From: Gammaproteobacteria bacterium
Lineage (GTDB): Bacteria > Pseudomonadota > Gammaproteobacteria > Ga0077536
Reading direction: 5' to 3'
Length of the DNA stretch: 63,160 nucleotides
Assembly: GCA_019747795.1 (NCBI GenBank)
Contig: JAIEQK010000118.1
Span: forward strand, 1 to 63,160
The translations under genes were made by a program, and so were the position numbers. This document shows positions 16,423 to 24,655 of the stretch, one piece after another (position 1 is the first letter of the stretch; each line of letters opens with the position of its first letter). The notes under the pieces were generated by a model. That model had not been told where the DNA came from. It was given only the letters and a program-made list of their open reading frames with translations, and did not search any database.

Positions 16423-17585
16423 CGCACACCCAGCCCTTTCGCAATGATGCCGCGCATGATTTCCGGCGTGCCGCCGCGCAGGGAGAACGACGGTGCCACC
16501 TGCACCAGCGAGCCCAGCACCTGCTGGTACTCGGTGCCGAAGCCCTCCAGCGTCGGCTCGAGCTCGCACAATTCCTGCGCGAGGCCCGGCAGGGCCTGTT
16601 CCCACTGGCAGCCGAGATCCTTGACCACCGAGGCCTCCAGCGCCGGGTCCTGGCCCGCGTTCAGCTTGGCCGCGATGCTGAGCGACATGGTGCGGAGCGT
16701 CGCCGCCCAGGCGACCTGGGTGCCGATGCGCGCGAGGGTGGCCGGCGAGGCGCGGTCGCGCACCTGGTCGATGAGTTTGCGCAGGAGGAAGAAGCAGGAC
16801 AGATAGCGCTCCGGACCGCTGCGCTCGAAGGCGAGCTCCTCGGTCACCTGGCGCCAGCCCTGGCCCTCGGTGCCGATCAGCGCGTCGGGCGGCAGTTCGG
16901 CATCGACGAAGGCCACCTCGTTGAAATTGCGCCCGCCCTGCAGGTTCTTGATCGGGCGCGGCGTGATGCCACGGGTCTTGGACAGGTCGATCAGGAACTG
17001 CGAGAGGCCGGCGTGCTTCTTGTTCGGATCGGGGTCGGTGCGGAACAGCGCGATCATGTAGTTCGCGCGATGCGCGTTGCTGGTCCAGATCTTGGTGCCG
17101 TTGACCCGCCAGCCGGTCGCCGTGCGCTCGGCCCGAGTGCGCAGCGACGCGAGGTCGGAGCCGGAGTTCGGCTCGCTCATGCCGATGGCGAAGCAGGCTC
17201 GGCCCGCCGCGATCTTGGGCAGGATCTCGCGCTTCTGCGCCTCGTTGCCATAGCGCAGCAGGAGCGGGCCGCTCTGGCGATCCGCGACCCAGTGAAAGCC
17301 GGTCGGCGCGCCCGCGACCAGGCATTCCTCGACCACCACGTAGCGCTCGAAGGCGCTGCGCCCGTGGCCGCCGTATTCCTTGGGCAGGGTCATGCCGAGC
17401 CAGCCGCGCGCGCCGAGCTTCGCGGAGAACTCCGCGTCGTAGGCTTCCCAGCTGTGACTGCGGGTCACCACCGGCACGTCGGCCAGGGCTTCCTTCAGGA
17501 AGGCGCGCACCTCGGTGCGCAGCGTTTCGAGGTGGGCCGGCAGCGGGCTCGGCTCGAAACGCAGTTTGTCGGCTACTGATGTCAT
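16419..17585 (-). CDS. Acyl-CoA dehydrogenase, main subunit of a pair
   Basis: Protein of 388 aa with all three acyl-CoA dehydrogenase domains: LPKEYGGHGRS, AIGMSEPNSGSDLASL for flavin and substrate contact, VNGTKIWTSNAHRANY, and a C terminus reading LRGGTPEIMRGIIAKGLG. The RGGT form lacks the glutamate at the EGT position, as in members whose base lies elsewhere. It overlaps the degenerate subunit gene by 4 bp. The pair would form an alpha2-beta2-type enzyme for a bulky acyl-CoA; the substrate is not evident. Confidence 0.92.
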   Translation of the reverse strand: MTSVADKLRFEPSPLPAHLETLRTEVRAFLKEALADVPVVTRSHSWEAYDAEFSAKLGARGWLGMTLPKEYGGHGRSAFERYVVVEECLVAGAPTGFHWVADRQSGPLLLRYGNEAQKREILPKIAAGRACFAIGMSEPNSGSDLASLRTRAERTATGWRVNGTKIWTSNAHRANYMIALFRTDPDPNKKHAGLSQFLIDLSKTRGITPRPIKNLQGGRNFNEVAFVDAELPPDALIGTEGQGWRQVTEELAFERSGPERYLSCFFLLRKLIDQVRDRASPATLARIGTQVAWAATLRTMSLSIAAKLNAGQDPALEASVVKDLGCQWEQALPGLAQELCELEPTLEGFGTEYQQVLGSLVQVAPSFSLRGGTPEIMRGIIAKGLGVR

Positions 17586-17627
17586 GGAATCACCCTGGGG
17601 TGGTTGGTCCGTTCGTGGGTGGGCGCT

Positions 17628-18698
17628 TCAGCCGCGCTTGCCCTGGGCATATTCCCAGGCGCGCTCGGCGAATTGCTCGACGATGTCGGTGGTGGTGGGC
17701 GCGTCGGAACTCGAGGCCGTGCCGTCCTGCACGCGCTTGATGATGCCCTGGTAGATGGCGGCCAGTCGCCACGCGGTGTAGGCGTTGTAGAACTCCATGT
17801 GCTCGATGGTCGTGCGCCCGGTGAGTTCGCAGTAGCGCGCGATGTACTGTGCCTGGGTCGGGATACCCATCGCGGCGAGGTCCAGACCCTCGAGACTCGA
17901 TACGCGCTCGTCCACCGCCGGGATCACCCAGGGCGCCATGTGGTAACTGAAGTCGCCGAGCGGATCGCCCAAGGTCGCGAGTTCCCAGTCGAGCACCGCG
18001 ATCACGCGCTGCTCGGTCTTGTGGAACACCATGTTGTCCATGCGGTAGTCGCCGTGGATCACGCACACCGCGTCGGACGGCGGAATGTGCTTCGGCAGCC
18101 AGTCCATCAACGCGTCCATCAGCGGAATCTTGTTGATCTCCGACGCGCGGTAGTTCTTGCTCCACACGTGCACCTGGCGAGCGATGTAGTCGTTCGGCTT
18201 GCCGAAACCCTCGAGCCCGATGGCGCGGTAGTCCTGCGACTGCAGGTTGGCGAGCGTCGTGACCATCGCGTCGTAGATGCCGGCGCGCTCCGCCGGCGTC
18301 GAGTTCGGCAGGTGGAGGTCCCATTCGATGCGGCCGTCGATCATCTCCATCACGTAGAACATGGTGCCGATGACGCCGTCGTCTTCGCACAGCACGAAGG
18401 GGCGCGGCACGGGAAAGCCGGCCTTGTACAGCGCGTCGGTCACCTTGAACTCGCGATCCACCTGGTGGGCCGAGGGCAGAAGGTGACCTGGCGGCTTGCG
18501 GCGCAGCACGTAGGTGCGGGTCGGCGTGATGAGCTGGTAGGTCGGATTGGACTGGCCGCCCTTGAACTCGCGCACGGTCAAGGGGCCGGCGAAGCCCGCC
18601 ACGTGCTCGGCCATGTAGGCCGCAAGCCTCTCGGTGGGAAAGGCCAGGTGCGCCTGCACCTCCTTCGTGCCTGAGAATTTCTCCTGTCGGGTGCTCAT
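17628..18698 (-). CDS. Phosphotransferase, aminoglycoside-kinase fold (ACAD10/11 or LvaA-like)
   Basis: Protein of 356 aa of the APH/choline-kinase fold. It has GGQSNPTYQL in the nucleotide loop (about 48-56), VLRRKPPGHLL with the conserved Lys, the Brenner motif HGDYRMDN (215-222, catalytic Asp217) and the metal-binding LDWELATLGDPLGDF (236-250). This is the type fused to acyl-CoA dehydrogenase in eukaryotic ACAD10/ACAD11 and related to LvaA of levulinate catabolism, which phosphorylates 4-hydroxyacyl-CoA. Its place 42 nt upstream of the dehydrogenase pair suggests the same chemistry. The start at 18698 (MSTRQEKF) gives the expected family N terminus. Confidence 0.9.
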   Translation of the reverse strand: MSTRQEKFSGTKEVQAHLAFPTERLAAYMAEHVAGFAGPLTVREFKGGQSNPTYQLITPTRTYVLRRKPPGHLLPSAHQVDREFKVTDALYKAGFPVPRPFVLCEDDGVIGTMFYVMEMIDGRIEWDLHLPNSTPAERAGIYDAMVTTLANLQSQDYRAIGLEGFGKPNDYIARQVHVWSKNYRASEINKIPLMDALMDWLPKHIPPSDAVCVIHGDYRMDNMVFHKTEQRVIAVLDWELATLGDPLGDFSYHMAPWVIPAVDERVSSLEGLDLAAMGIPTQAQYIARYCELTGRTTIEHMEFYNAYTAWRLAAIYQGIIKRVQDGTASSSDAPTTTDIVEQFAERAWEYAQGKRG

Positions 18699-18711
18699 CG
18701 GGGGTCTCGTG

Positions 18712-19935
18712 TCATTGTCCGGAAGGGCCGGCCACCACGCCCTGGTCGTGCAGCCGCCCGATGGCGGCGCTGTCCAGGCCGAGGACGTCGGCAAGAATTT
18801 CATCGGTGTGCTGGCCGACGCGCGGCGCCGCGCGCGGCGGCTGGCGTTCCATCTTCGAGAAGTGCATCGGCGTACCGCACACCGGGTAACGGCCGATGCC
18901 GGGCTGCTCGATGGTGCTGAAGATGGGGTTGTCGGGCGAGCAGTCCGGGTCCTGCGTCACCAGTTCCTCCATGGTCTGGTACTTGTCCCAGCAGATGCCG
19001 CACTCGTCGAACACCTTCTTCAGCGCGGTGAAGGGCTGGCTGGCGAACCATGGTTCGAGCAACGCGCAGAGTTCGCGGCGCGCGGTGAAGCGGTCGCCCT
19101 CCAGGTCGAAATCGAGGCCAAGGCGCGCCGCGAGCGCCGTGACTTCGGCGCCGAGGCCGGTGGCCTGGAGCAGGCCCTGCCACTGCTTGGCGCTGACCGC
19201 GATGATCATCACGCGCTCGCCGTCGGCCGAGACGAAGTCGCGGCCGAAGGCGCCGTACAGGTAGTTGCCATTGCGCCCGCGGGTCTCCTTGTTCACGTGC
19301 AGCTCGCCGACGAAGCCGAGATTGCCGACCGCCGCGAGCGCGACGTCGGCCAGCGCGAGCTTGATTTGCTGCCCTTCGCCGGTCAGGCGGCGATGACGCT
19401 CGGCGGCCAGCAGGTCGATGGCGGCGAGATAGGCGGTAGCGATGTCCCAGGCGGGCAGCACGTGGTTCACCGGGCGCGGGTCTTCCTCGGGGCCGGTGAG
19501 ATAGGGGAAGCCGACCTTGGCGTTGACCGTGTAGTCGAGCGCGCTCGAGCCGTGGCGGTCGCCGACGATCTCGTGCTGGATGAGATCCGGGCGCCGCGCG
19601 GCCAGCGTCTCGTAGGCGAGCCAGCCGCGCGCCGGCAGGTTGGTGGAGAAGATGCCGCCGTTCTCGCCCGGCGCGCAGATGAGCTCGGTCACCAGCTCCC
19701 GCCCGGCGGGCGAACGGATGTCGACGGCGATGGAGCGCTTGCCCTTGTTCATCTCCGCCCAGTAGATGCTGACGTCGTCCCGGGTCACCGGCCAGCGGTG
19801 GTAGTCGATGCCGCCGCCCAGTTGATCGAAGCGGATCACGTCGGCGCCGAGCTGCGCGAGCGTCATGCCGCACATCGGCGCGGCGATGAAGGCCGAGCCC
19901 TCGACGATGCGCATGCCCTTCAGGATTGCCTGCAT
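18712..19935 (-). CDS. mct: Family III CoA transferase, mesaconyl-CoA C1-C4 CoA transferase (Mct)-like
   Basis: Protein of 407 aa. The stretch from MRIVEGSAFIAAP through GADVIRF, DYHRWPVT and MNKGKRSIAVDI, then NHVLPAWDI, AAERHRRLTGEGQ, GNYLYGAFGRDF and the C-terminal GQHTDEILADVLGL, closely follows Mct (2-methylfumaryl-CoA isomerase) of the 3-hydroxypropionate bicycle as I remember it. Asp164 in PAWDI is the expected catalytic residue. Mct moves CoA within mesaconyl-CoA; whether this protein uses mesaconyl-CoA or a larger branched dicarboxylyl-CoA is not known. It lies between the R-hydratase gene (11 nt) and the kinase gene (13 nt). Confidence 0.8.
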   Translation of the reverse strand: MQAILKGMRIVEGSAFIAAPMCGMTLAQLGADVIRFDQLGGGIDYHRWPVTRDDVSIYWAEMNKGKRSIAVDIRSPAGRELVTELICAPGENGGIFSTNLPARGWLAYETLAARRPDLIQHEIVGDRHGSSALDYTVNAKVGFPYLTGPEEDPRPVNHVLPAWDIATAYLAAIDLLAAERHRRLTGEGQQIKLALADVALAAVGNLGFVGELHVNKETRGRNGNYLYGAFGRDFVSADGERVMIIAVSAKQWQGLLQATGLGAEVTALAARLGLDFDLEGDRFTARRELCALLEPWFASQPFTALKKVFDECGICWDKYQTMEELVTQDPDCSPDNPIFSTIEQPGIGRYPVCGTPMHFSKMERQPPRAAPRVGQHTDEILADVLGLDSAAIGRLHDQGVVAGPSGQ

Positions 19936-19946
19936 GAGAAGTCTCC

Positions 19947-20810
19947 TCAGACCGGCGCGATGCGCGCGCTGCCGTTGTTCAGCACCACCACGTTGCGTTC
20001 CAGCGCCGAGGTGCGGAAATAGGCCATGCCATCCTCGTTCCAGATCTCGGTGCGGAGTGTTTCGCCTGGCAGCACGGGCGAAGAGAAGCGCACGTTCAAG
20101 GTTTGCATGCGGCGCGCGTCGTAGTCGCAGCAGCTCCTGAGGATGGCGTGCATCGCGACGCCGAGCGTGCAGCGACCGTGCAGGATCGGACGCTCGAAGC
20201 CGGCGCCCGTCGCCACCGCCGGATCGGCGTGCAACGGGTTCATGTCACCGCACAGGCGATAGAGCAGCGCCTGGTTGAAATGGGTCGGCAGGTCGCAGAC
20301 CTGGTCGGGCGCGCGCTCGGGGGGCGCCGGCGGCGCGGGACGCGCCTGAGACTTCCCTCCGAAGCCACCGTCGGCGCGTGCCAGGGTGTTGGAGCGCACG
20401 GTGGCGTAGAGCGTGGCGCCGTCGGCGCTGCGCAGTTCTTTCTTCAAGTACACGAAGCAGCCCTTGTCGGCGCCGCGGTCGACCACGTCCTCGATGACCG
20501 TTTCACCGGTGACCGTGCCCGCGCCTGGCAGAGGCTCGTGGATCTCGAGCGACTCCTCCGCGTGCAGCACCTTCTGCCAGGTGAATCCGTACTTCGGATC
20601 GCGCATCCAGAAACCCGGGTAGGCGATCACCAGCGCCAGGGTCGGCAGGGCCTTGAGCGCCGGCTCTTCGTAGACATAGGGCAGTTGCTTCGGATCGGTG
20701 GCGTCCGCGCCGACGCCGACCGCGAGCGCGTAGAGGATGCTGTCCTTGACGCCATAGGTCTCGGTCTGGCGATTGATGACGGTGCCGATGAGCGCGCCGT
20801 GGTTGTGCAT
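19947..20810 (-). CDS. MaoC-type (R)-specific enoyl-CoA hydratase
   Basis: Protein of 287 aa, two-hotdog hydratase of the hydratase-2 type found in peroxisomal MFE-2. The C-terminal half carries the hydratase-2 motif LLYRLCGDMNPLHADP (183-198) with the catalytic pair Asp189 and His194, followed by GFERPILHG. The N-terminal half (YALAVGVGAD, ALPTLALVIAYPG) forms the acyl-binding part. Together with the (3R)-dehydrogenase gene at 22596 it could carry out the hydration and oxidation of an R-specific beta-oxidation. A REP palindrome lies in the 98-nt gap upstream. Confidence 0.92.
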   Translation of the reverse strand: MHNHGALIGTVINRQTETYGVKDSILYALAVGVGADATDPKQLPYVYEEPALKALPTLALVIAYPGFWMRDPKYGFTWQKVLHAEESLEIHEPLPGAGTVTGETVIEDVVDRGADKGCFVYLKKELRSADGATLYATVRSNTLARADGGFGGKSQARPAPPAPPERAPDQVCDLPTHFNQALLYRLCGDMNPLHADPAVATGAGFERPILHGRCTLGVAMHAILRSCCDYDARRMQTLNVRFSSPVLPGETLRTEIWNEDGMAYFRTSALERNVVVLNNGSARIAPV

Positions 20811-20878
20811 GTCGAGCCTCGTTGAATCGATGTTCGGCCTGGTGGTGTGTGGGGCAGGGGAGGACGTTTGGTTTGAAT

Positions 20879-20900
20879 GTCGGACTGAAGTCCGACCTAC
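20879..20900. repeat. Single REP palindrome
   Basis: GTCGGACT-GA-AGTCCGAC followed by CTAC, the same palindrome family as in the array at 1-229. It lies between the Mcd-like dehydrogenase stop (9 nt away) and the R-hydratase start, inside the nine-gene operon, where such hairpins often protect upstream mRNA from 3' decay. Confidence 0.8.
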
Positions 20901-20908
20901 GGTCCGCT

Positions 20909-22579
20909 CTACCCCTTCAAAATCAGCTCTCGCGCCACGACCTTGAGCGCCAGCGTCTCCTCCGCGCCCTCGAAGATCGACAGCACGCGCGCGTCGACGA
21001 AGTAACGACTGACCGCGGTCTCCTCGGAATAGCCCATGCCGCCGTGGATCTGCATGGCCTCACGGGTCACGTACTCAGCGGCGCGGCAGGCGTAGAGCTT
21101 GACCAGGCTCGCTTCCATCTGGCCGCGGCCCTGGTCCATGAGGCGCGCGACTGCGTAGGTCATTTCCTGGCAGGCACGCAGGTTGGCGGCCATGGACACC
21201 AGCTTCGCGCGGGTCAGCTGGTAGTCGGCGAGCGGCTGACCGAACACGCGCCGGTCCTGCGCGTAGCGAAGCGCCGCCTCGAAGGCCGCGCGCATCACGC
21301 CGCAGGCGCGCGCCGCGGTCTGCAGGCGGCCGCCAGCGAAGCCCGCCATGGTGTGGTAGAAGCCCTTGCCGACCGCGTCGGGACCGCCAATGACATTCTC
21401 GGCCGGCACGAACACGTTGTCGAAGAACAGCGTGTAGGAGTGCATGCCGCGATAGCCGATGGTCGGGATGGCCTTGCCGCTCAGCACGCCACCCTCGGGC
21501 TGGCGGTACTCGAAGGCCTTGGCGTCGCTCTCCGGCTTCTCGACCAGGAACAGTGTGAGGCCGCGGTGGCCGGCGGCGGGATCGGGGTCGGTGCGTGCCA
21601 GCACCATCAAGAGTTCAGCCTTGCCGGCGAAGGTGCACCAGGTCTTGGCGCCGTTCAAAAGCCAGCCGCCGTCGGTTGGCGTGGCGCGCAGGCGCACGGC
21701 CGCGACGTCCGAGCCGCAATCGGGCTCGGTGACCGCGATCGCGACCAGCGGCTTGCCGGCGGCGATGCCCGGCAGCCATTTCTTCTTCTGCGGTTCGTGA
21801 TTCCCCGCCATCAAGGCACGCGACAGGATCTCGGGTCGCGTGAGCGGGCTGCCGGCGGCGGCCAGCGAGGCGCGCGAGAGTTCCTCTGTCACCACGCACA
21901 TCGCGAGATTGTCGTGGCCGGACGGTGGCGCGGTGCCGCCGTAGGCCTCAGGGATCGACAGCGCGAAGCAACCCATCTCGATCAATGCCGAGAGGATGTC
22001 GGCCGGAATGTCCAGGTCCTCGCGATGGATGCGCTCGGCCTGGGGCGCGACGATGTCCGAGGCCAACCGCGCGAAACTCGCGGCGATGATCTGCTTGTCT
22101 TCATCCAGCAATGAGCGGCCATGGCCGCCGTGCTCCAGGATCTGGCCGGCGGTGGTCTCGAGGAAAGCAGGGTCCAGGTGCGCCGCGACGAAGGCTTCCG
22201 CCGCCGGGCTCTCGAACGCGCGCCCGACCTCGGCGGCCGTGAGGCCGGTGAGATGGCGAATCTTCTCGAAGCGGCCGCGCAGTCGGGTCAGGATCTCGGC
22301 GACGAAGGCGCCCGCGAGGCGCGCTTCGATGAGGTCTTCACCTTCAGTCGTGGCGCAGGCCGAGGAATAGCCGAGGATGGAGCGCGCGGCATGCAGTTCG
22401 GCGTTGATCATGGCGAACTCGTAGCCCTGCACCTGGCAGTGATCGAGCGCCGCGTTGGCGTCGCCGCTGGCGGACACTTCCGCGCGGGTGTGGGCCAGGG
22501 CGCGCTGGAACAGCGCGCCGAGGTCCTCGAGGACGCCGGGCAGGGCGACGAGCGTCGTCGCCGTGGTCGATGCCGTCAT
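20909..22579 (-). CDS. Long acyl-CoA dehydrogenase, (2S)-methylsuccinyl-CoA dehydrogenase-like
   Basis: Protein of 556 aa, about 150 residues longer at the N terminus than ordinary acyl-CoA dehydrogenases. That extension plus normal dehydrogenase core (IPEAYGGTAPP, AVTEPDCGSDVAAV, LNGAKTWCTFAGKAELL, YAQDRRVFGQPLADYQ, IHGGMGYSEETAVSRYF) and the ending SIFEGAEETLALKVVARELI match the architecture of methylsuccinyl-CoA dehydrogenase (Mcd) of the ethylmalonyl-CoA pathway. The Glu of FEGAEE is at the usual base position. It shares the operon with an Mct-like transferase, but no Ccr or Ecm gene is present, so the true substrate may be a different branched dicarboxylyl-CoA. Confidence 0.85.
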   Translation of the reverse strand: MTASTTATTLVALPGVLEDLGALFQRALAHTRAEVSASGDANAALDHCQVQGYEFAMINAELHAARSILGYSSACATTEGEDLIEARLAGAFVAEILTRLRGRFEKIRHLTGLTAAEVGRAFESPAAEAFVAAHLDPAFLETTAGQILEHGGHGRSLLDEDKQIIAASFARLASDIVAPQAERIHREDLDIPADILSALIEMGCFALSIPEAYGGTAPPSGHDNLAMCVVTEELSRASLAAAGSPLTRPEILSRALMAGNHEPQKKKWLPGIAAGKPLVAIAVTEPDCGSDVAAVRLRATPTDGGWLLNGAKTWCTFAGKAELLMVLARTDPDPAAGHRGLTLFLVEKPESDAKAFEYRQPEGGVLSGKAIPTIGYRGMHSYTLFFDNVFVPAENVIGGPDAVGKGFYHTMAGFAGGRLQTAARACGVMRAAFEAALRYAQDRRVFGQPLADYQLTRAKLVSMAANLRACQEMTYAVARLMDQGRGQMEASLVKLYACRAAEYVTREAMQIHGGMGYSEETAVSRYFVDARVLSIFEGAEETLALKVVARELILKG

Positions 22580-22595
22580 GCGTGCCGCGTCCCGC

Positions 22596-23507
22596 TCACA
22601 CCGGGTCCCAGGGCCACACGTCCTGCGAGCGATCGAGCGGGTAGAAGTCCGCCTTCAGCGCCGGCATGCAGTGTTCGGCGATGGTCTCCGCGGTCCAGCC
22701 GTCACCGCGATGCATGGAACGCTTCGGCCGGTGCTGGCTCATGAGGAAGATCTCGTTGTTGCGCACCGCGAAGATCTGGCCGGTGACGTCCTTGGCGGCG
22801 TCGGACAGCAGGTAGACCGCCATCGGCGCGATCTTGGCCGGGGTCATCTCCTTCAGGCGCTCGACGCGCTGGCGCTGCGCTTCGTCGGTGATCGGAATGG
22901 TGCCGATCATGCGCGTCCAGGCGAAGGGCGCGATGCAGTTCGAGCGCACGCCGTTGCGGCCGAGATCGAGCGCGATGCTCTTCGACAGCGCGGCGATGCC
23001 GAGCTTGGCGGCGGCGTAGTTGGCCTGACCGAAGTTGCCGATGAGGCCGGAGGTCGAGGTCATGTGCACGAAGGCGCCGGTGTTGCGCTCGCGGAAGTGC
23101 TCGGCGGCGGCGCGGCTCACGTAGAAGGTGCCGTGCAGGTGCACGTCGATCACCGCGTGCCACTCCTCGAGACTCATCTTGTGGAACATGCGGTCGCGCA
23201 GGATGCCGGCGTTGTTGATCACACCGTCGAGCTGGCCGAAGGCCTTGATCGCGTCGGCGATCATCGCCTGCGCGTCTTCCCAGCGCGCGACGCTGCCGAA
23301 GTTGGCGATCGCCTGGCCGCCCATGGCCTCGATTTCACGCACCACTTCCTTGGCCGGTGTGCCCTCGATATCGGTGCCGTCGGTGCTGGCGCCGAGATCG
23401 TTCACCACCACCTTGGCGCCGGCCGCGGCGAGCGCCAGGGAAAAATCGCGGCCGATGCCGCGTCCACCGCCGGTCACGAGGACCACTTTGCCGTCGAGCA
23501 TACCCAT
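22596..23507 (-). CDS. SDR-family (3R)-hydroxyacyl-CoA dehydrogenase (HSD17B4-like)
   Basis: Protein of 303 aa of the short-chain dehydrogenase family. The NAD-binding motif TGGGRGIG is at 12-19, NNAG at 98-101, and the active site has Ser153, Tyr164 and Lys168 (YAAAK). The long loop after strand two (STDGTDIEGTPAKEVV) and the C-terminal extension with FYPLDRSQDVWPWDP are typical of the dehydrogenase part of peroxisomal MFE-2. It would oxidise the (3R)-hydroxyacyl-CoA made by the R-hydratase at 19947. It lies 16 nt upstream of the Mcd-like gene. Confidence 0.92.
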   Translation of the reverse strand: MGMLDGKVVLVTGGGRGIGRDFSLALAAAGAKVVVNDLGASTDGTDIEGTPAKEVVREIEAMGGQAIANFGSVARWEDAQAMIADAIKAFGQLDGVINNAGILRDRMFHKMSLEEWHAVIDVHLHGTFYVSRAAAEHFRERNTGAFVHMTSTSGLIGNFGQANYAAAKLGIAALSKSIALDLGRNGVRSNCIAPFAWTRMIGTIPITDEAQRQRVERLKEMTPAKIAPMAVYLLSDAAKDVTGQIFAVRNNEIFLMSQHRPKRSMHRGDGWTAETIAEHCMPALKADFYPLDRSQDVWPWDPV

Positions 23508-23573
23508 ATTGCACAGTTCTCCTGAGGTTGGTCTTGATGCGATTGCGACGCGGGCGCCGCGTGTTCAGCCGAG

Positions 23574-24434
23574 TTAGTCGAGCATCTCCTCGGCGAGTTG
23601 GTGGAGTTCGTCCTGCACCGCGGCGGTCTCCTTGGCCACCAGCCAGATGATCACCTCGTCGGCGCCGGCAGCGAGGATGCGGTCGCGATCGGCGCGCGTG
23701 CGGCACTGGCCCTCGAGCGTGAAGGGCGCGACGTGCACGCTGGCGCGATCGCGGCCCGCGGCGGCGCAGGCCGCCTCGAGTTCACGACAGCCGGCGGCGA
23801 ACTCGTCCAGCGAAGACATCACCGGGATCCAGCCCTGGCCCCAGGTCACCACGCGCTTGCACACGCGCGGTGAACCGGACGAGCCGAACATCACCGGCGG
23901 GCCGGCCGGGCACTCGGGCTTGGGGTAGGAGCGCAGCGGCGGGAACTTGTAGTAGCGGCCGTCGTGGGACGGCGCATCCTCGGCCCACAGCTTGCGCATC
24001 ACTTCCACGCACTCGCGGGTCTGGGTCCAGCGATGGTCGAAGTCCACGCCCAAGATCTCCGACTCCTCGCGATTCCAGCCGGCGCCGATGCCGAACAGCA
24101 CGCGCCCGTGGCTGTAGTGGTCGACCGAGGCGACCTGCTTGGCGAGCAGGAGCGGATTGTGTTCCGGAACGAGACAGATGCCGCTGCCGAGCAGGATGCG
24201 CTCGGTGGTGGCCGCGGCGCGCGACAGCGCCACCCAGGTGTCCGGCATCTGCCACAGGTAATCGGGCACGTTGCCCGGATCCCCGACATAGTCCGAGGCG
24301 AAGGCCAGCGGCATGATGGCGTGCTCGGGCACCCAGTAGGAATGGAAGCCAAGCGCCTCGGCGGTCTGCGCGACGATGGCCGGATCGGCCCGCCGGTCCG
24401 GCAGGATCTGGAATACGCCGATCTTCGGCTTCAC
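23574..24434 (-). CDS. Luciferase-like (LLM) oxidoreductase, probably F420-dependent
   Basis: Protein of 286 aa, single TIM-barrel domain. KIGVFQILPDRRADP, GFHSYWVPEHA, TERILLGSGICLVPEHNP and SHGRVLFGIGAGWNREE are the usual landmarks of LLM F420 oxidoreductases. The start is GTG at 24434 because AGGAGA lies just upstream on the minus strand; the frame stays open to 24662, but that would run across the divergent control region into cofE. It is the first gene of the nine-gene acyl-CoA operon and diverges from the F420 operon with a 221-nt gap. A paralogue of similar length is at 43648. Confidence 0.88.
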   Translation of the reverse strand: MKPKIGVFQILPDRRADPAIVAQTAEALGFHSYWVPEHAIMPLAFASDYVGDPGNVPDYLWQMPDTWVALSRAAATTERILLGSGICLVPEHNPLLLAKQVASVDHYSHGRVLFGIGAGWNREESEILGVDFDHRWTQTRECVEVMRKLWAEDAPSHDGRYYKFPPLRSYPKPECPAGPPVMFGSSGSPRVCKRVVTWGQGWIPVMSSLDEFAAGCRELEAACAAAGRDRASVHVAPFTLEGQCRTRADRDRILAAGADEVIIWLVAKETAAVQDELHQLAEEMLD

Positions 24435-24655
24435 GGGCGCTCTCCTGGTGAATGTCGAACCCGGCGACCATGGTGCGGTGCGTTGCGAAGGGTCTCGGGC
24501 AGGGGCCGGATAGTACTCCATCGCCCCACGCTGGAGGTATTGCCCTGCCGGGTGTGGGGCTCGTCGCCGACGCTTGCGCGCGTCGCGTCGATCGCCGTTA
24601 ATTGGCCGCCTCCGTTGCCACCGCGCGACGGCGTCGCAGCAGCCACGGACTCGCC

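Noticed and set aside
14556..24434. Complete ethylmalonyl-CoA pathway
   Set aside because: Only Mct/Mcd/hydratase-like members occur; crotonyl-CoA carboxylase/reductase, mutase and lyase genes are absent in the window.
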